Shown here one piece after another: positions 53,812 through 62,621 of a stretch of DNA of 64,000 nt. Origin of the DNA: CAVUMR01 sp963742715 (GTDB lineage: Bacteria; Actinomycetota; Actinomycetes; Mycobacteriales; Micromonosporaceae); contig CAVUMR010000001.1 of NCBI GenBank assembly GCA_963742715.1, forward strand, positions 806,001 to 870,000, written 5' to 3'. The notes under the pieces were generated by a model. The model was not told the origin of the DNA. It saw only the letters and a list, made by a program, of their open reading frames with translations, and made no database searches. Positions within the stretch are counted from its first letter, which is position 1, and each line of letters begins with the position of its first letter. The translations under genes and the position numbers were made by a program.

Positions 53812-54744
53812 TTACGCTGCGCCATCCCCACTGGACGAGTCGACCGGCCGTGGTGACCGCCGGCTTCGCTGGTCGCCGGATGCCGGAGGCGTACCGACCG
53901 GCGCCGCGGCGAACAGCGACCGGTGCTCGGTCAGGCGTACCGCGAGCCACAGCGCGACCACACCGATCGCCAGGAACAGCACCCCGGCCAGGACATCCAG
54001 CACGAAGTGGTTCGCGGTGACGACCACGTCGACGGCGGTCAGCACCGGGTACGACAGCCCGAGCCCGCGCGCCCACCAGCGGCGGGCCCCGAGATAGATC
54101 ACCGCACCGCACCACAGGGCCCAGATCAGGTGCACGCTCGGAAACGCGGCGAGTTCGTTTCCACCGGTGTACGACATCGCCTGGTCGTAGGTACCGACCA
54201 GCGGCAGCGACACCTCGGTGAAGCCGCCGTCGGGCAGCAGTCGCGGCGGTGCGGTGGGCAGTACCGCGCAGACGATGAACGACAGCCCGGTGGAGACGAT
54301 GAACGGCAACCGGGCGTACCGGTAGACCTCGCCGCACCGCAGCGCGGCCCAGACGATCACCAGCGCGGTACCGAGCTCGTTGAGGCTCAGGTAGTACGTA
54401 CCGGCCACGGTGGCGAGCCAGTGGTGCCCGACGAGCGCCTGGTTGAGCGGTCGCTCGATATCGAGCCCGACCCGATGTTCGACGTCAAGCAGCACCTGAG
54501 CGTGCCGGATCGCCGCTGGCAACTCGTCACTCGCCGCGGCGCCGATCCACCAGTACGCGACGGTCATCACCAGCGTGATCGACCCGTCCCGCCACCACCG
54601 CGCCGGCGCCAGAAGCCAGGACAGCCACCGCGCCGGCGCCAGAAACCAGGACAACCACCGCGCCGGCGCCAGAAACCGGGGCAGCCACCGGGCCGGCGCG
54701 AGAACCGCGAGAACCGCGAGAAACCGGCGCAGCACCGGTCTCAC
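53812..54744 (-). CDS. PAP2-superfamily membrane phosphatase
   Basis: 310 residues from GTG. A repeat region at the N-terminus (four 10-residue FLAPARWLSW copies) precedes five to six transmembrane helices. The phosphatase signature is seen as PTAPPRLLP, FPSVHL with its His, and a downstream ANHFVLDVLAG with the second His. It hydrolyses lipid phosphates such as phosphatidate or undecaprenyl diphosphate in relatives. The GTG overlaps the MOSC stop by four bases, so the two are coupled. Confidence 0.87.
   Translation of the reverse strand: MRPVLRRFLAVLAVLAPARWLPRFLAPARWLSWFLAPARWLSWLLAPARWWRDGSITLVMTVAYWWIGAAASDELPAAIRHAQVLLDVEHRVGLDIERPLNQALVGHHWLATVAGTYYLSLNELGTALVIVWAALRCGEVYRYARLPFIVSTGLSFIVCAVLPTAPPRLLPDGGFTEVSLPLVGTYDQAMSYTGGNELAAFPSVHLIWALWCGAVIYLGARRWWARGLGLSYPVLTAVDVVVTANHFVLDVLAGVLFLAIGVVALWLAVRLTEHRSLFAAAPVGTPPASGDQRSRRSPRPVDSSSGDGAA
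54601..54720. repeat. Four 30-bp tandem coding repeats
   Basis: Units start at 54601, 54631, 54661 and 54691; the first three are nearly identical, the fourth is diverged. They encode FLAPARWLSW-like decapeptides at the N-terminus of the PAP2 protein. Confidence 0.9.
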
Positions 54745-55580
54745 CGCAGGATCTCGACCTCGTCACCGACCCGTACGGTGCCGGTGCCATCGGGAATCAG
54801 GTTCTCGCCGAACGCGAGGCTGCCGTCCTGGTTGCGCCGCTCACCGAGGATCTTCAGCGGCTCGCCACCGCGTACCCCGGTGTCCTGGTCGATGGTGGTG
54901 ACCAGGCACCGGCCGCAGGCGCGGGCGCAGCGGAACTCGACAGTACCGATGCGCAGCCGCTCCCAGTCGTCCTCGGCCCACGCGGCCGCCCCGTCGACCA
55001 CGAGAGTGGGACGGAACCGGTTCATCGGCAGCGCCTCGTCGATCCGGCCGGCGGACAGCAGCCAGTCGTTGAGCGCGTCCAGCGAGGCGGTCGAGGCGAG
55101 CAGCACCGGGTACGCGTCGGCGAAACTGACCCGGTCAGTTGCCTCGCTGTACATCGGGTCCACCGGACGCCGGGTCGGGTCGTCCAGGTACACCAGTCGA
55201 ACGTCGTCGCGGCCGAGCAGCGTGCCGAACCAGGAGTGCGCCTCGTCCGGGGCGAGCGCGGCGGCGAGCCGACTGCCCCACACCTCGACCGGCACGTGCG
55301 TACCCGCGGAGTCGGGCGGCACCACCAGCGGCGGCAACCCGGCGGCGGCGGCCGGTCCGTCCGGCCGCGCCCGGACCCGCAGGTCGCCGGCCGGGCCGAC
55401 GGAGGCGACCGCGGCGGTGAGGCCGGGGGCCTCGCGCTGGTTGAGGAATTTTCCGTCGCCGTTGACGAGCATCCACCGCCGGTCGCCGGCGATCCCCCAC
55501 GGCTCCACCAGCGACTCGGTCAGATCGACACCACGCACACCCTTGACCGGGTACACGTGGATGGAGGCAAGCCGAACCAT
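54741..55580 (-). CDS. MOSC-domain protein (molybdenum cofactor sulfurase/mARC-like)
   Basis: 279 residues. The N-terminal beta-barrel MOSC_N (ASIHVYPVKGVRGVDLTESLVEPWGIAGDRRWMLV) and the MOSC domain are present, with the conserved Cys in FRCARACGRC and the DQDTGVRGGEPLKILG region. These proteins bind Mo cofactor and reduce N-oxygenated compounds or carry sulfur. It is divergent from the nitronate monooxygenase gene. Coupled with the PAP2 gene. Confidence 0.9.
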   Translation of the reverse strand: MVRLASIHVYPVKGVRGVDLTESLVEPWGIAGDRRWMLVNGDGKFLNQREAPGLTAAVASVGPAGDLRVRARPDGPAAAAGLPPLVVPPDSAGTHVPVEVWGSRLAAALAPDEAHSWFGTLLGRDDVRLVYLDDPTRRPVDPMYSEATDRVSFADAYPVLLASTASLDALNDWLLSAGRIDEALPMNRFRPTLVVDGAAAWAEDDWERLRIGTVEFRCARACGRCLVTTIDQDTGVRGGEPLKILGERRNQDGSLAFGENLIPDGTGTVRVGDEVEILR

Positions 55581-55707
55581 CCGCCGACTCTCCCACAGGC
55601 CCCGGTTGGGCCGAGCCCGCGTCTACGGCCGCTGGGACGTGGCGTACACCACGATTGTTCCTGGCCGGGCGACTGCGACGGCGCCGGCGCGCTGGTAGGC
55701 AGGAACC

Positions 55708-56706
55708 ATGCCGCTGCCGCTGTCCGGTCCGATCATCCAGGCGCCGATGTCCGGCGGCGCGTCCACGCCGGAGCTGGTCGCGGCGGTGAGCGCCGCCGGC
55801 GGTCTGGGCTTCCTCGCCGCCGGCTACCTGCCCACCGACCGGCTCGCCGAGCAGTTGGCGGGGGTACGCGAGCGCGGCAGCGCGCCATTCGGGGTGAACG
55901 TGTTCGTGCCCAGTGCGGACGACGCCGATCCGGCCGCGCTGGCCGGGTACGCCGCGCGACTCGCGCCGGAGGAGTCCCGGTACGGCGTGCCGCTCGGCCA
56001 GCCGCGCTGGTCCGACGAGGAGTGGGCGGACAAGCTCGCGCTGCTGGAAGCGCAGCCGCCCGCGCTGGTCAGCTTCACGTTCGGCTGCCCGACCGCCGCC
56101 GAGCTGGCGCGGCTGCGGGCGGCCGGTACCGCGGTCGCGGTCACGGTCACCTCGGCGGGAGAGGCGCGGGCGGCGGTCGAGCGCGGCGTGGACGCGGTGT
56201 TCGCCCAGGGCGTCGAGGCGGGCGGGCACCGCGGCGGCTGGATCGGGGCGGTACAGGTGCCGCTAGCGGAGCTGCTGCCGGCGGTACTGGCCGCGGTGGA
56301 CGTACCGGTGGTCGCGGCGGGCGGGATCGGGTCGCGGGCGCAGGTCGCGGCGGCTCTCGACGCGGGCGCGACCGCGGTGGCGGTCGGTACCGCGTTCCTG
56401 CGCTGCCACGAGAGCGGCGCCACCGAGCTGCACCAGCAGGCGCTGGTCGATCCCGGGTCGGCCGGTACGACGCTGACCCGCGCGTTCACCGGGCGGCTCG
56501 GGCGGGTGCTGGTCAACCGGTTCGTCCAGGCGTACGACCCGGTCGCGGCGACCGGCTATCCGAACGTCCACTACCTGACCCAGCCGGTACGCGCGGCCGC
56601 GGCGGCGGCCCGTGACCCCGGCGGGATGTCGCTGTTCGCCGGTACCGGCCACGCTTCCGCGCAGCGCCTCCCGGCCGCCGAGCTGATCCGCGAGCTGTCC
56701 GGCTAG
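55708..56706 (+). CDS. Nitronate monooxygenase (NMO, flavin TIM barrel)
   Basis: 332 residues. QAPMSGGASTPELVAAVSAAGGLGFLAAG is the FMN-binding start, the central VFAQGVEAGGHRGGW carries the class signature His region, and PVVAAGGIGSRAQVAAALDAGATAVAVGTAFL closes the barrel. It oxidises alkyl nitronates with O2. Location beside a MOSC protein is suggestive of nitrogen-oxide detoxification but unproven. Confidence 0.9.
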   Translation: MPLPLSGPIIQAPMSGGASTPELVAAVSAAGGLGFLAAGYLPTDRLAEQLAGVRERGSAPFGVNVFVPSADDADPAALAGYAARLAPEESRYGVPLGQPRWSDEEWADKLALLEAQPPALVSFTFGCPTAAELARLRAAGTAVAVTVTSAGEARAAVERGVDAVFAQGVEAGGHRGGWIGAVQVPLAELLPAVLAAVDVPVVAAGGIGSRAQVAAALDAGATAVAVGTAFLRCHESGATELHQQALVDPGSAGTTLTRAFTGRLGRVLVNRFVQAYDPVAATGYPNVHYLTQPVRAAAAAARDPGGMSLFAGTGHASAQRLPAAELIRELSG

Positions 56707-56749
56707 AACGCGGCGCTCGCCCGCGATCGGCGGTCAGTGCGATCAGCGG

Positions 56750-58165
56750 TCAGTGCGCCACCCGGGCGGGCTCCGGCGCGACCAGTGGCGGCGGATAGTC
56801 CGGCACCCCGCCGAGGCGCCACGGCTCGTGTACCACCGAACCGTCCACATCGGACAGCTCCGGTACGTACCGCCGGACGTACTCCCCGTCCGGGTCGAAC
56901 CGGTGCGCCTGCCGGAGCGGGTTGAACCCGCGGTTCGGTCGGGTGTCGTTGCCGGTACCCGCGACCCACTGCCAGTTGCCGCAGTTGTTGGCGACGTCCC
57001 CGTCGACCAGCAGGTCGGAGAAGTGATCCGCCCCGATCCGCCAGTCGAGCCCGAGCGTTCTGGTCAGAAAGCCGGCCACGATCAGCCGGGCCCGGTTCGG
57101 CAGCCACCCTTCGGCGGCCAGTTGCCGCATCGCGGCGTCCACCACCGGATAGCCGGTCCGCCCGTCCCGCCACGCCTGTGCCGACTCCGGGTCGTCCCGC
57201 AGGCGCTGGCGGTGCGGCCGGTAGTCCCGCTCGGCGATGTCCGGGAACGCGGCGGTGACCTGGTGGAAGAAGTCCCGCCAGCACAGTTGCCGGATGAACG
57301 GCTCGGCGACCGAGCCGGCCCGGTCACCGCCGGTGCCGGCCACACCGGAGAACCCGCGCCCGCCGCCGGTCGATCTGCCACTGACGGAACCGCCGGCCCA
57401 CCGACGGGACGAGCCGTGCTCGGCCGCCTGCTCGGCCAGTTCCCGCGCGGACAGGCAGCCGAAGTGCAGGTACGCGGACAGCTGTGAGGTGCCCGGTGCG
57501 GCCAGCTCGTCCCGGTGCTCGTCGTACCCGGCGAGTGAACCGCGCAGCCAGGCGTGCATGCGCCGGCGTCCGACCGTCTCTCCACCGACCGGCAGCTCTG
57601 CCCCCGGGTACCCCCGGCCGAGGTCCGGCAGCGGGCCGGCCTCGAGGGTCGGTGGCAGCCGGACCAGGTCGGGCGCTGGTTCGACGTCGCGCCACCGGCG
57701 CGCGGTCCAGACCCGCCAGTACGGCGTGAACACCTTGAAGTGGTCGCCACCGGCCGGTACGAGGGCGCCCGGCGGTACCACGGTCAGCGATGGGAACGTG
57801 CGCAGCGCGATCCCTTCCGAGGCGCACGCGGTGCGCAGGTGGCGTTCGCGCTCCCCGGCGTACCGGCTGACGTCCGCGGCCATCAGCACCTCGGTCGCGC
57901 CCACCGTGCGGGCCACCGTGATCGTCTCGGCCACCGGTTCCCCGCGCCGGATCACCAGGTTGCCGTCCCGGCCCCGCAGGGAGGCGCGCAGGTCGGCCAG
58001 GCAGTCGTACAGGAAGTGCACCCGGTTCGCCGCGCGGTCGGTCAACAGGTGCTGGTCCAGCACGAACAGCGGTACCACGAACTCGGCTTCGGCACAGGCG
58101 GCGGCGAGCGCCGGGTTGTCATGTACCCGGAGATCACGGGTGAACAGCACCACGGCGGTCCGCAC
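56750..58165 (-). CDS. phr: Deoxyribodipyrimidine photolyase/cryptochrome family
   Basis: 471 residues from GTG. The N-terminal alpha/beta domain (TAVVLFTRDLRVHDNPAL) binds an antenna, and the C-terminal helical FAD domain has ELFIRQLCWRDFFHQV-like, the WRDGRTGYPVVDAAMRQL region, and the NCGNWQWVAGTGNDTRP cluster with the tryptophan region. A Gly/Ser/Arg-rich segment of about 37 residues (residues about 250-287) is inserted between the domains. It repairs UV dimers with blue light. Convergent with the NMO gene. Confidence 0.94.
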   Translation of the reverse strand: MRTAVVLFTRDLRVHDNPALAAACAEAEFVVPLFVLDQHLLTDRAANRVHFLYDCLADLRASLRGRDGNLVIRRGEPVAETITVARTVGATEVLMAADVSRYAGERERHLRTACASEGIALRTFPSLTVVPPGALVPAGGDHFKVFTPYWRVWTARRWRDVEPAPDLVRLPPTLEAGPLPDLGRGYPGAELPVGGETVGRRRMHAWLRGSLAGYDEHRDELAAPGTSQLSAYLHFGCLSARELAEQAAEHGSSRRWAGGSVSGRSTGGGRGFSGVAGTGGDRAGSVAEPFIRQLCWRDFFHQVTAAFPDIAERDYRPHRQRLRDDPESAQAWRDGRTGYPVVDAAMRQLAAEGWLPNRARLIVAGFLTRTLGLDWRIGADHFSDLLVDGDVANNCGNWQWVAGTGNDTRPNRGFNPLRQAHRFDPDGEYVRRYVPELSDVDGSVVHEPWRLGGVPDYPPPLVAPEPARVAH

Positions 58166-58250
58166 GGCGCCTCACCCACCCCACCGGCAGGCGGGGACCG
58201 GCGGTCCTGGCGCTACCGGCCTCGACGCGGCCCCCGCTGGCACGTCGACC

Positions 58251-59642
58251 TCACTCGACCCGGCCGAGCACGTGTCGCAACGCGCTCTCCAGGTCCGGGT
58301 GCCGGAACTGGTAGCCGGTCGCCTTCGCCACCGTCGGCAGCACCCGCTGGCCGGCCAGCGCGAACTCGCGGGCAGCCTCGCCCCCGAACACCAGCCGCGG
58401 CCCGAAGCCGGGCACCGGCAGCTTCGTCGGCCGGCGCAGCACCCGGCCAAGGACCCGGGTGTACTCGTCGTTGGTGACCGGCTCGGGCGCCGTCCCGTTC
58501 ACCGGCCCGGCCACGTCCTCGCTGGTCAGCGCGTGGTGCAGCAGCCCGACGATGTCGTCGATGGAGATCCAGCTGAGCCACTGCTTGCCGGTGCCGAGCC
58601 GTCCGCCGGCGCCCACCTCGAACAGCGGCACCTGCACCCGCAGCGAGCCGCCGCGCGGCGACTGGACCAGGCCGGTGCGCATCCGCACCACCCGCACCCC
58701 GGCCTGTTCGGCGGGCGCGGTGGCCGATTCCCAGTCGCGTACGACGTCTGCCAGGAAGCCGTCCCCGCTGGCCGAGTCCTCGGTCAGCACCTCGGATCCA
58801 CGGTCCGGGCCGTAGTAGCCGATGGCCGATCCGGACACCAGCACCCGCGGGCCGCCGTCGCCCTTGAGGTCCGCGAGGGTGCGGGCGAGCAGGCCGGTGC
58901 CGGAGGTCCGGCTGTCCCGCAGCGCGGTCTTGTTCGACTCGGTCCAGCGGGTCGCGATCGGCGAGCCGGCCAGATGCACAACCGCGTCCACCCCGCGCAG
59001 CGCGTCGGCGTCGATCACCCCGCGGGCCGGATCCCAGACCAGTTCGTCGGGGGTACGCGGCGCGCGCCGCACCAGCCGGATCACCTCATGGCCACCGGTG
59101 GACAGGAACGCGCACAGTTGCGTACCGATGAGCCCGCCGGCGCCGGAGACCGCGATCCGCATCGGGCGGACCCCGCGCTCGGCCGCGGCCGCGTGTACCG
59201 CCAGATCGGCGGCGAGCTGGCGGTGCCGGTACGCGAACATCCGGCGCAGCCGCGACTTCACCGTGCCGGTCGCGATATTGCCCAGGCTCCCCAGCGGCAG
59301 CTCGTACGAGACCTCGTCGGTCATCACAGTGCCGTCGTCGGGGGTCTCGGCGAACCGGTGCCAGTGCTGCCAGTTCTTGAACGGGCCGGACACCTGCAGG
59401 TCGCGGAACCCGTGCGGCGGCGCGTACTCGACGTGCTCGGCGACCCAGCGCGGCCCGACCTTGCCCGGTACGGCCAGCCGCAGCACCGCGCGGGAGCCGG
59501 GAGTGAGCGCCGGCGCCTCCTGCACCACCTCGACCGGCTCCCAGGGCGGCAGCAGCCGGTTGATCGCGCCGCGACGCTCGTGCCAACCGAACACCTCGGC
59601 GACCGGTGCCGACACCGTGCTCTCCCAGCGGAACTCCTGCAT
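58251..59642 (-). CDS. SRPBCC-epimerase fusion (TIGR01777 family)
   Basis: 463 residues. The first ~155 residues are a START/SRPBCC lipid-binding domain (MQEFRWESTVSAPVAEVFGWHER). Residues from about 162 are an extended SDR (IAVSGAGGLIGTQLCAFL) with SGSAIGYYG and the C-terminal DUF1731 (FGGEAAREFALAGQRVLPTVAKATGYQFRHPDLESAL). The family is often found with isoprenoid or photolyase genes. The ATG shares a base with the stop of the upstream phytoene/squalene synthase gene (TGATG). Confidence 0.9.
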   Translation of the reverse strand: MQEFRWESTVSAPVAEVFGWHERRGAINRLLPPWEPVEVVQEAPALTPGSRAVLRLAVPGKVGPRWVAEHVEYAPPHGFRDLQVSGPFKNWQHWHRFAETPDDGTVMTDEVSYELPLGSLGNIATGTVKSRLRRMFAYRHRQLAADLAVHAAAAERGVRPMRIAVSGAGGLIGTQLCAFLSTGGHEVIRLVRRAPRTPDELVWDPARGVIDADALRGVDAVVHLAGSPIATRWTESNKTALRDSRTSGTGLLARTLADLKGDGGPRVLVSGSAIGYYGPDRGSEVLTEDSASGDGFLADVVRDWESATAPAEQAGVRVVRMRTGLVQSPRGGSLRVQVPLFEVGAGGRLGTGKQWLSWISIDDIVGLLHHALTSEDVAGPVNGTAPEPVTNDEYTRVLGRVLRRPTKLPVPGFGPRLVFGGEAAREFALAGQRVLPTVAKATGYQFRHPDLESALRHVLGRVE

Positions 59643-60577
59643 CAGCCTGCCTCTCCGGGAAGTGGATCCGCGACCGACCGCGCGGACCCGCGCCAGCCGG
59701 CCAGCCGTCGGGTGGCGACGACAGCGGCGGCCCGACCGGCCACGGCCACCCGGCGCCGCACCGGCACCACCGCCCGCCGGCTGAACACGTCGTACCCCGC
59801 CCGCTCGATTTCATCGAGGATTTCGCGGTACAGCGTGTACGCCACCTGGATGCAGGGCCGGGAGTCCGGCGCGAGCAGGTCGAGGCCGGGTCGCGCGGCG
59901 GCATAGTGCGCTCGGGCGCGCTCGATCTCGTACCTGAGCAGCTCCCGCACCGCTTGGGGCCGTTGGCTGCCGGCCGGCGTGGCGAGGTCGGCGCGGGTGA
60001 GGCCGAATCGGGCCAGGTCCTCCTCCGGCAGGTACAACCGGCCCCGGTCGAGATCCTCCGCGATATCCCGGATGAAGTTGGTGAGCTGGAACGCGATGCC
60101 GAGTTGCCGGGCCGGCTCGTAGGCCGCGGTCCGGTCGGTCGGCTCGAGCACCGGCAGCATCATCGTGCCGATCGCGGCGGCCGAACCGTCCATGTATTCG
60201 AGCAGGTCCGGGTACGTCCGGTAGCCCGTCACCGTCAGATCCATCGCCATCGACCGTAGGAACTTGTCGAAGTCGACCGGGTCCAAATCGAAGGTCTTGA
60301 TGGTGTACCGGACGGCGAGAAGCACCGGATGATCCGCCGGCGCACCGGCCATCGCCGCGCTGAACCGGGCCGACCAGTCGTCCAGTCGTCGGGTACGGGT
60401 GGCGGAATCGTCGCCGGGGACGTCCACGATCTCGTCGGTGTACCGGGCGAACGCGTAGAGCGCGTGTACATGCGGGCGCTTCCACGCCGGCAGCAGCGCG
60501 GTCGCCAGGTAGTAGGTACGGCCGTACCGGGCGTGCAACCTCCGGCACTGGCGGTACGCGTCACCGAGCGTGTCCAA
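59642..60577 (-). CDS. crtB: Phytoene/squalene synthase family protein
   Basis: 311 residues from a TTG with GAAGGGA 9 nt upstream. The two aspartate-rich motifs are DEIVD (48-52) and DIAED (171-175), and the substrate loop SMAMDLTVTGYRTYPDL follows the first. It condenses two prenyl diphosphates head to head. C40 phytoene synthesis is the common role in actinobacteria, but C30 squalene is possible. Translationally coupled to the SRPBCC-epimerase gene; idi is divergent upstream. Confidence 0.92.
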   Translation of the reverse strand: MDTLGDAYRQCRRLHARYGRTYYLATALLPAWKRPHVHALYAFARYTDEIVDVPGDDSATRTRRLDDWSARFSAAMAGAPADHPVLLAVRYTIKTFDLDPVDFDKFLRSMAMDLTVTGYRTYPDLLEYMDGSAAAIGTMMLPVLEPTDRTAAYEPARQLGIAFQLTNFIRDIAEDLDRGRLYLPEEDLARFGLTRADLATPAGSQRPQAVRELLRYEIERARAHYAAARPGLDLLAPDSRPCIQVAYTLYREILDEIERAGYDVFSRRAVVPVRRRVAVAGRAAAVVATRRLAGWRGSARSVADPLPGEAG

Positions 60578-61125
60578 CCCGCTGCGTCCCTTCGTCGACG
60601 GCGTTCCACGGGTCGCCGGATCCGACAGGTCATGGAAAGTCTGTCAGTCGAGCATGCGCCCCCGATGGGCGAGACGCGTGGAAACGCTCCCGCAGGTCGA
60701 TCACCAGCGGATACGGAGCGCAACCAGGGCACGGACGTACCGGGATGAATTGGTCACGACGGGCATTGGACGGTTACCGTGTCTGTGGCAAGGGCACGAG
60801 GTGAAGGGCGCTGTCAGCGGTCTGGTTGGCCGCCGGCAGACTTGATGAAGATCACTCCGTCGGGAAACGGCCGAGATTCGGGCACACCGGACGGTTTGGA
60901 GCCCGGTAATCTCGCGCCGGCCGACAGGGATCGCCGTCTTTGTCAGGTGGAGCCATTGATCGGTGCGGATACCGCCGGACCTGGTGGCCGCCTGCAGTGG
61001 CGGCGACTCGGCGCATGGTTGCCGTGTGCGGTGAGTAACCGCCACGGTTGCGGGCTCAGCGCGGGCGTACGGATGGTGCTGGTGTCCAGGGCGGTTCGCC
61101 GCTTCACGATTAACGGGGAGAGCGC
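60578..61125. other. Divergent intergenic region between crtB and idi
   Basis: 548 bp without a convincing gene; several weak open frames on both strands have no family features. The region must hold the promoters of both genes, but no clear sigma or regulator site is recognised. Confidence 0.5.
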
Positions 61126-61689
61126 ATGACTCGACACCCCAACCCGATCGCCGCTGCGCACGTCGCCCGGGAACGGACCATGGTCGAGGTGGTCGACGGC
61201 GCGGGGCGGGCGATCGGGATGTGCTCGGTCGCGGACGCGCACACCATCCCCGGACGTCGCCACCGCGCGTACTCCGTGCTGGTCTTCGACCACCACGGTC
61301 GGGTCCTGTTGCAGCGGCGGGCCGCCGCCAAGACCCGTTTTGCCGGGCACTGGTCCAACACCTGCTGCGGACATCCGAGCCCCGGCGAGAACGTGTCCCT
61401 GGCGGCCGCCCGCCGGCTCGCCGAGGAGATGGGGATGTCCGACATCCAGTTCGACGAGGCCGGGCACTTCGCCTACCGGGCAGTGGACAAGGCCACCGGC
61501 CGGGTCGAGGACGAGTACGACCACGTGCTGGTGGGCCGGGTCGAAGCGGCCACCCCCACGCCCGACCCGGACGAGGTCTCCGACTGGCGCTGGATGGAGC
61601 CGTCCGACCTGCGCGCGGACATGCTCGCCAACCCCCAGCAGTACACGCCGTGGCTCGACGACGTGCTGCGCATCTCCGGCCTCCGCTGA
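61126..61689 (+). CDS. idi: Isopentenyl-diphosphate delta-isomerase, type 1 (Nudix)
   Basis: 187 residues. HRAYSVLVFD and the catalytic Cys81 in NTCCGHP, with the Nudix-like helix AAARRLAEEMG (E100, E101) and the EDEYDHVLVG strand, match type 1 IDI. It interconverts IPP and DMAPP. Divergent to crtB and close to the SRPBCC-epimerase and photolyase genes, it fits a carotenoid-type isoprenoid cluster. Confidence 0.95.
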   Translation: MTRHPNPIAAAHVARERTMVEVVDGAGRAIGMCSVADAHTIPGRRHRAYSVLVFDHHGRVLLQRRAAAKTRFAGHWSNTCCGHPSPGENVSLAAARRLAEEMGMSDIQFDEAGHFAYRAVDKATGRVEDEYDHVLVGRVEAATPTPDPDEVSDWRWMEPSDLRADMLANPQQYTPWLDDVLRISGLR

Positions 61690-61887
61690 CTGGTTCCCTC
61701 CTCCGCGCGCGCCCGGCTCGGATCCCCTGCTGTGCCCCGGCTCTGCCGCCGCCCTGCTGCTCTGATCCCCAGCCGTACCCCGGGGATTTGGACCAACCGA
61801 GGCCCTCACGTATGCTTGCGTCGCTTCCAACGGGGTCCGCGTGGCCGGCAAACCGGGCACACAGGCTGTATGCGATGATGGCGCGAA

Positions 61888-61960
61888 GCCCTCATCGTCT
61901 AGAGGCCCAGGACGCCGCCCTTTCAAGGCGGTAGCACGGGTTCGAATCCCGTTGGGGGCA
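61888..61960 (+). tRNA. tRNA-Glu (anticodon TTC)
   Basis: The acceptor GCCCTCA pairs with TGGGGGC, the anticodon stem CCGCC/GGCGG closes CTTTCAA giving TTC, and the T-arm GGGTTCGAATCCC is perfect. CCA is not encoded. Confidence 0.95.
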
Positions 61961-61980
61961 CGACCGGGTCTACCGGACCA

Positions 61981-62055
61981 GGTCCCGTGGAGCAGCTCGG
62001 AGTGCTCGTCGCCCTGTCAAGGCGAAGGTCGCGGGTTCAAATCCCGTCGGGACCG
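61981..62055 (+). tRNA. tRNA-Asp (anticodon GTC)
   Basis: The acceptor GGTCCCG pairs with CGGGACC, the anticodon stem TCGCC/GGCGA closes CTGTCAA giving GTC, and the T-arm CGGGTTCAAATCCCG is clear. CCA is not encoded. Confidence 0.95.
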
Positions 62056-62061
62056 CGAGAG

Positions 62062-62099
62062 AGTGGCGCGCCGCGCATTGTGCGCGGCGCTCACTGTTT
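62062..62099 (+). terminator. Terminator after tRNA-Asp
   Basis: AGTG-CGCGCCGCGCA pairs with TGCGCGGCG-CACT around a 3-nt loop, followed by GTTT. Confidence 0.75.
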
Positions 62100-62157
62100 C
62101 GGCCGAGGTACCCGCCCACGTCACGTGACAGCCGTGGGTACCATGGTCCGAACGCTC

Positions 62158-62234
62158 GGGCAGGTAGCTCAGTTGGTACGAGCGTCCGCCTGAAAAGCGG
62201 AAGGTCGGCGGTTCGACCCCGCCCCTGCCCACCA
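62158..62234 (+). tRNA. tRNA-Phe (anticodon GAA)
   Basis: The acceptor GGGCAGG pairs with CCTGCCC, the anticodon stem TCCGC/GCGGA closes CTGAAAA giving GAA, and an encoded CCA ends it. 77 nt. Confidence 0.95.
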
Positions 62235-62251
62235 GTCCTTCGCCGGGCTGA

Positions 62252-62289
62252 CAAGACGCCGACCAGCGGCAACGCCGGTCGGTGTTTTG
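62252..62289 (+). terminator. Terminator after tRNA-Phe
   Basis: CAAGACGCCGACC (62252-62264) pairs with GGTCGGTGTTTTG (62277-62289) with two mismatches; a run of four T lies in the 3' arm. Confidence 0.7.
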
Positions 62290-62342
62290 CTGTCGACAGG
62301 TCGTCAGGCTCGGCCAGACGTACCGGCACTCACCCCTGTTGC

Positions 62343-62403
62343 CCCATGATCGCCGCTCGATGTCGCACGTTCGTTGCACGTTCGTTGCACGTTCGATCAT
62401 GGG
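62343..62403. repeat. Three 11-bp direct repeats inside a 10-bp inverted repeat
   Basis: GCACGTTCGTT occurs at 62365 and 62376, with a third truncated copy at 62387. CCCATGATCG (62343-62352) and CGATCATGGG (62394-62403) flank them as exact complements. The block lies in the gene-free stretch after tRNA-Phe (62235-62621). Confidence 0.8.
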
Positions 62404-62621
62404 ATCACGTCGCTCCGACATGTGGTACGAGTCGGCGACCCCCGCCGGGGGGTTCCGGACGAACGTCTATCAGGCGTTGTCGAATAGTGCTTATCACGGG
62501 CAAGCCCTGTCGCGATGCCTCACGCCATGCTATGTGGCGATCATGGATCCGATCGTGCTCGCTGCCTCTGTGGTGCTTCCGCCAGAGACGTGCGGGGAAT
62601 CAACCCCCCACCGCGCCTTGA

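Noticed and set aside
60701..61129. Small ORFs in the crtB-idi gap
   Set aside because: No ribosome-binding site, no family pattern and both strands give similar weak frames.
61840..62234. ORFs covering the three-tRNA cluster
   Set aside because: They run through intact tRNA genes in other frames.
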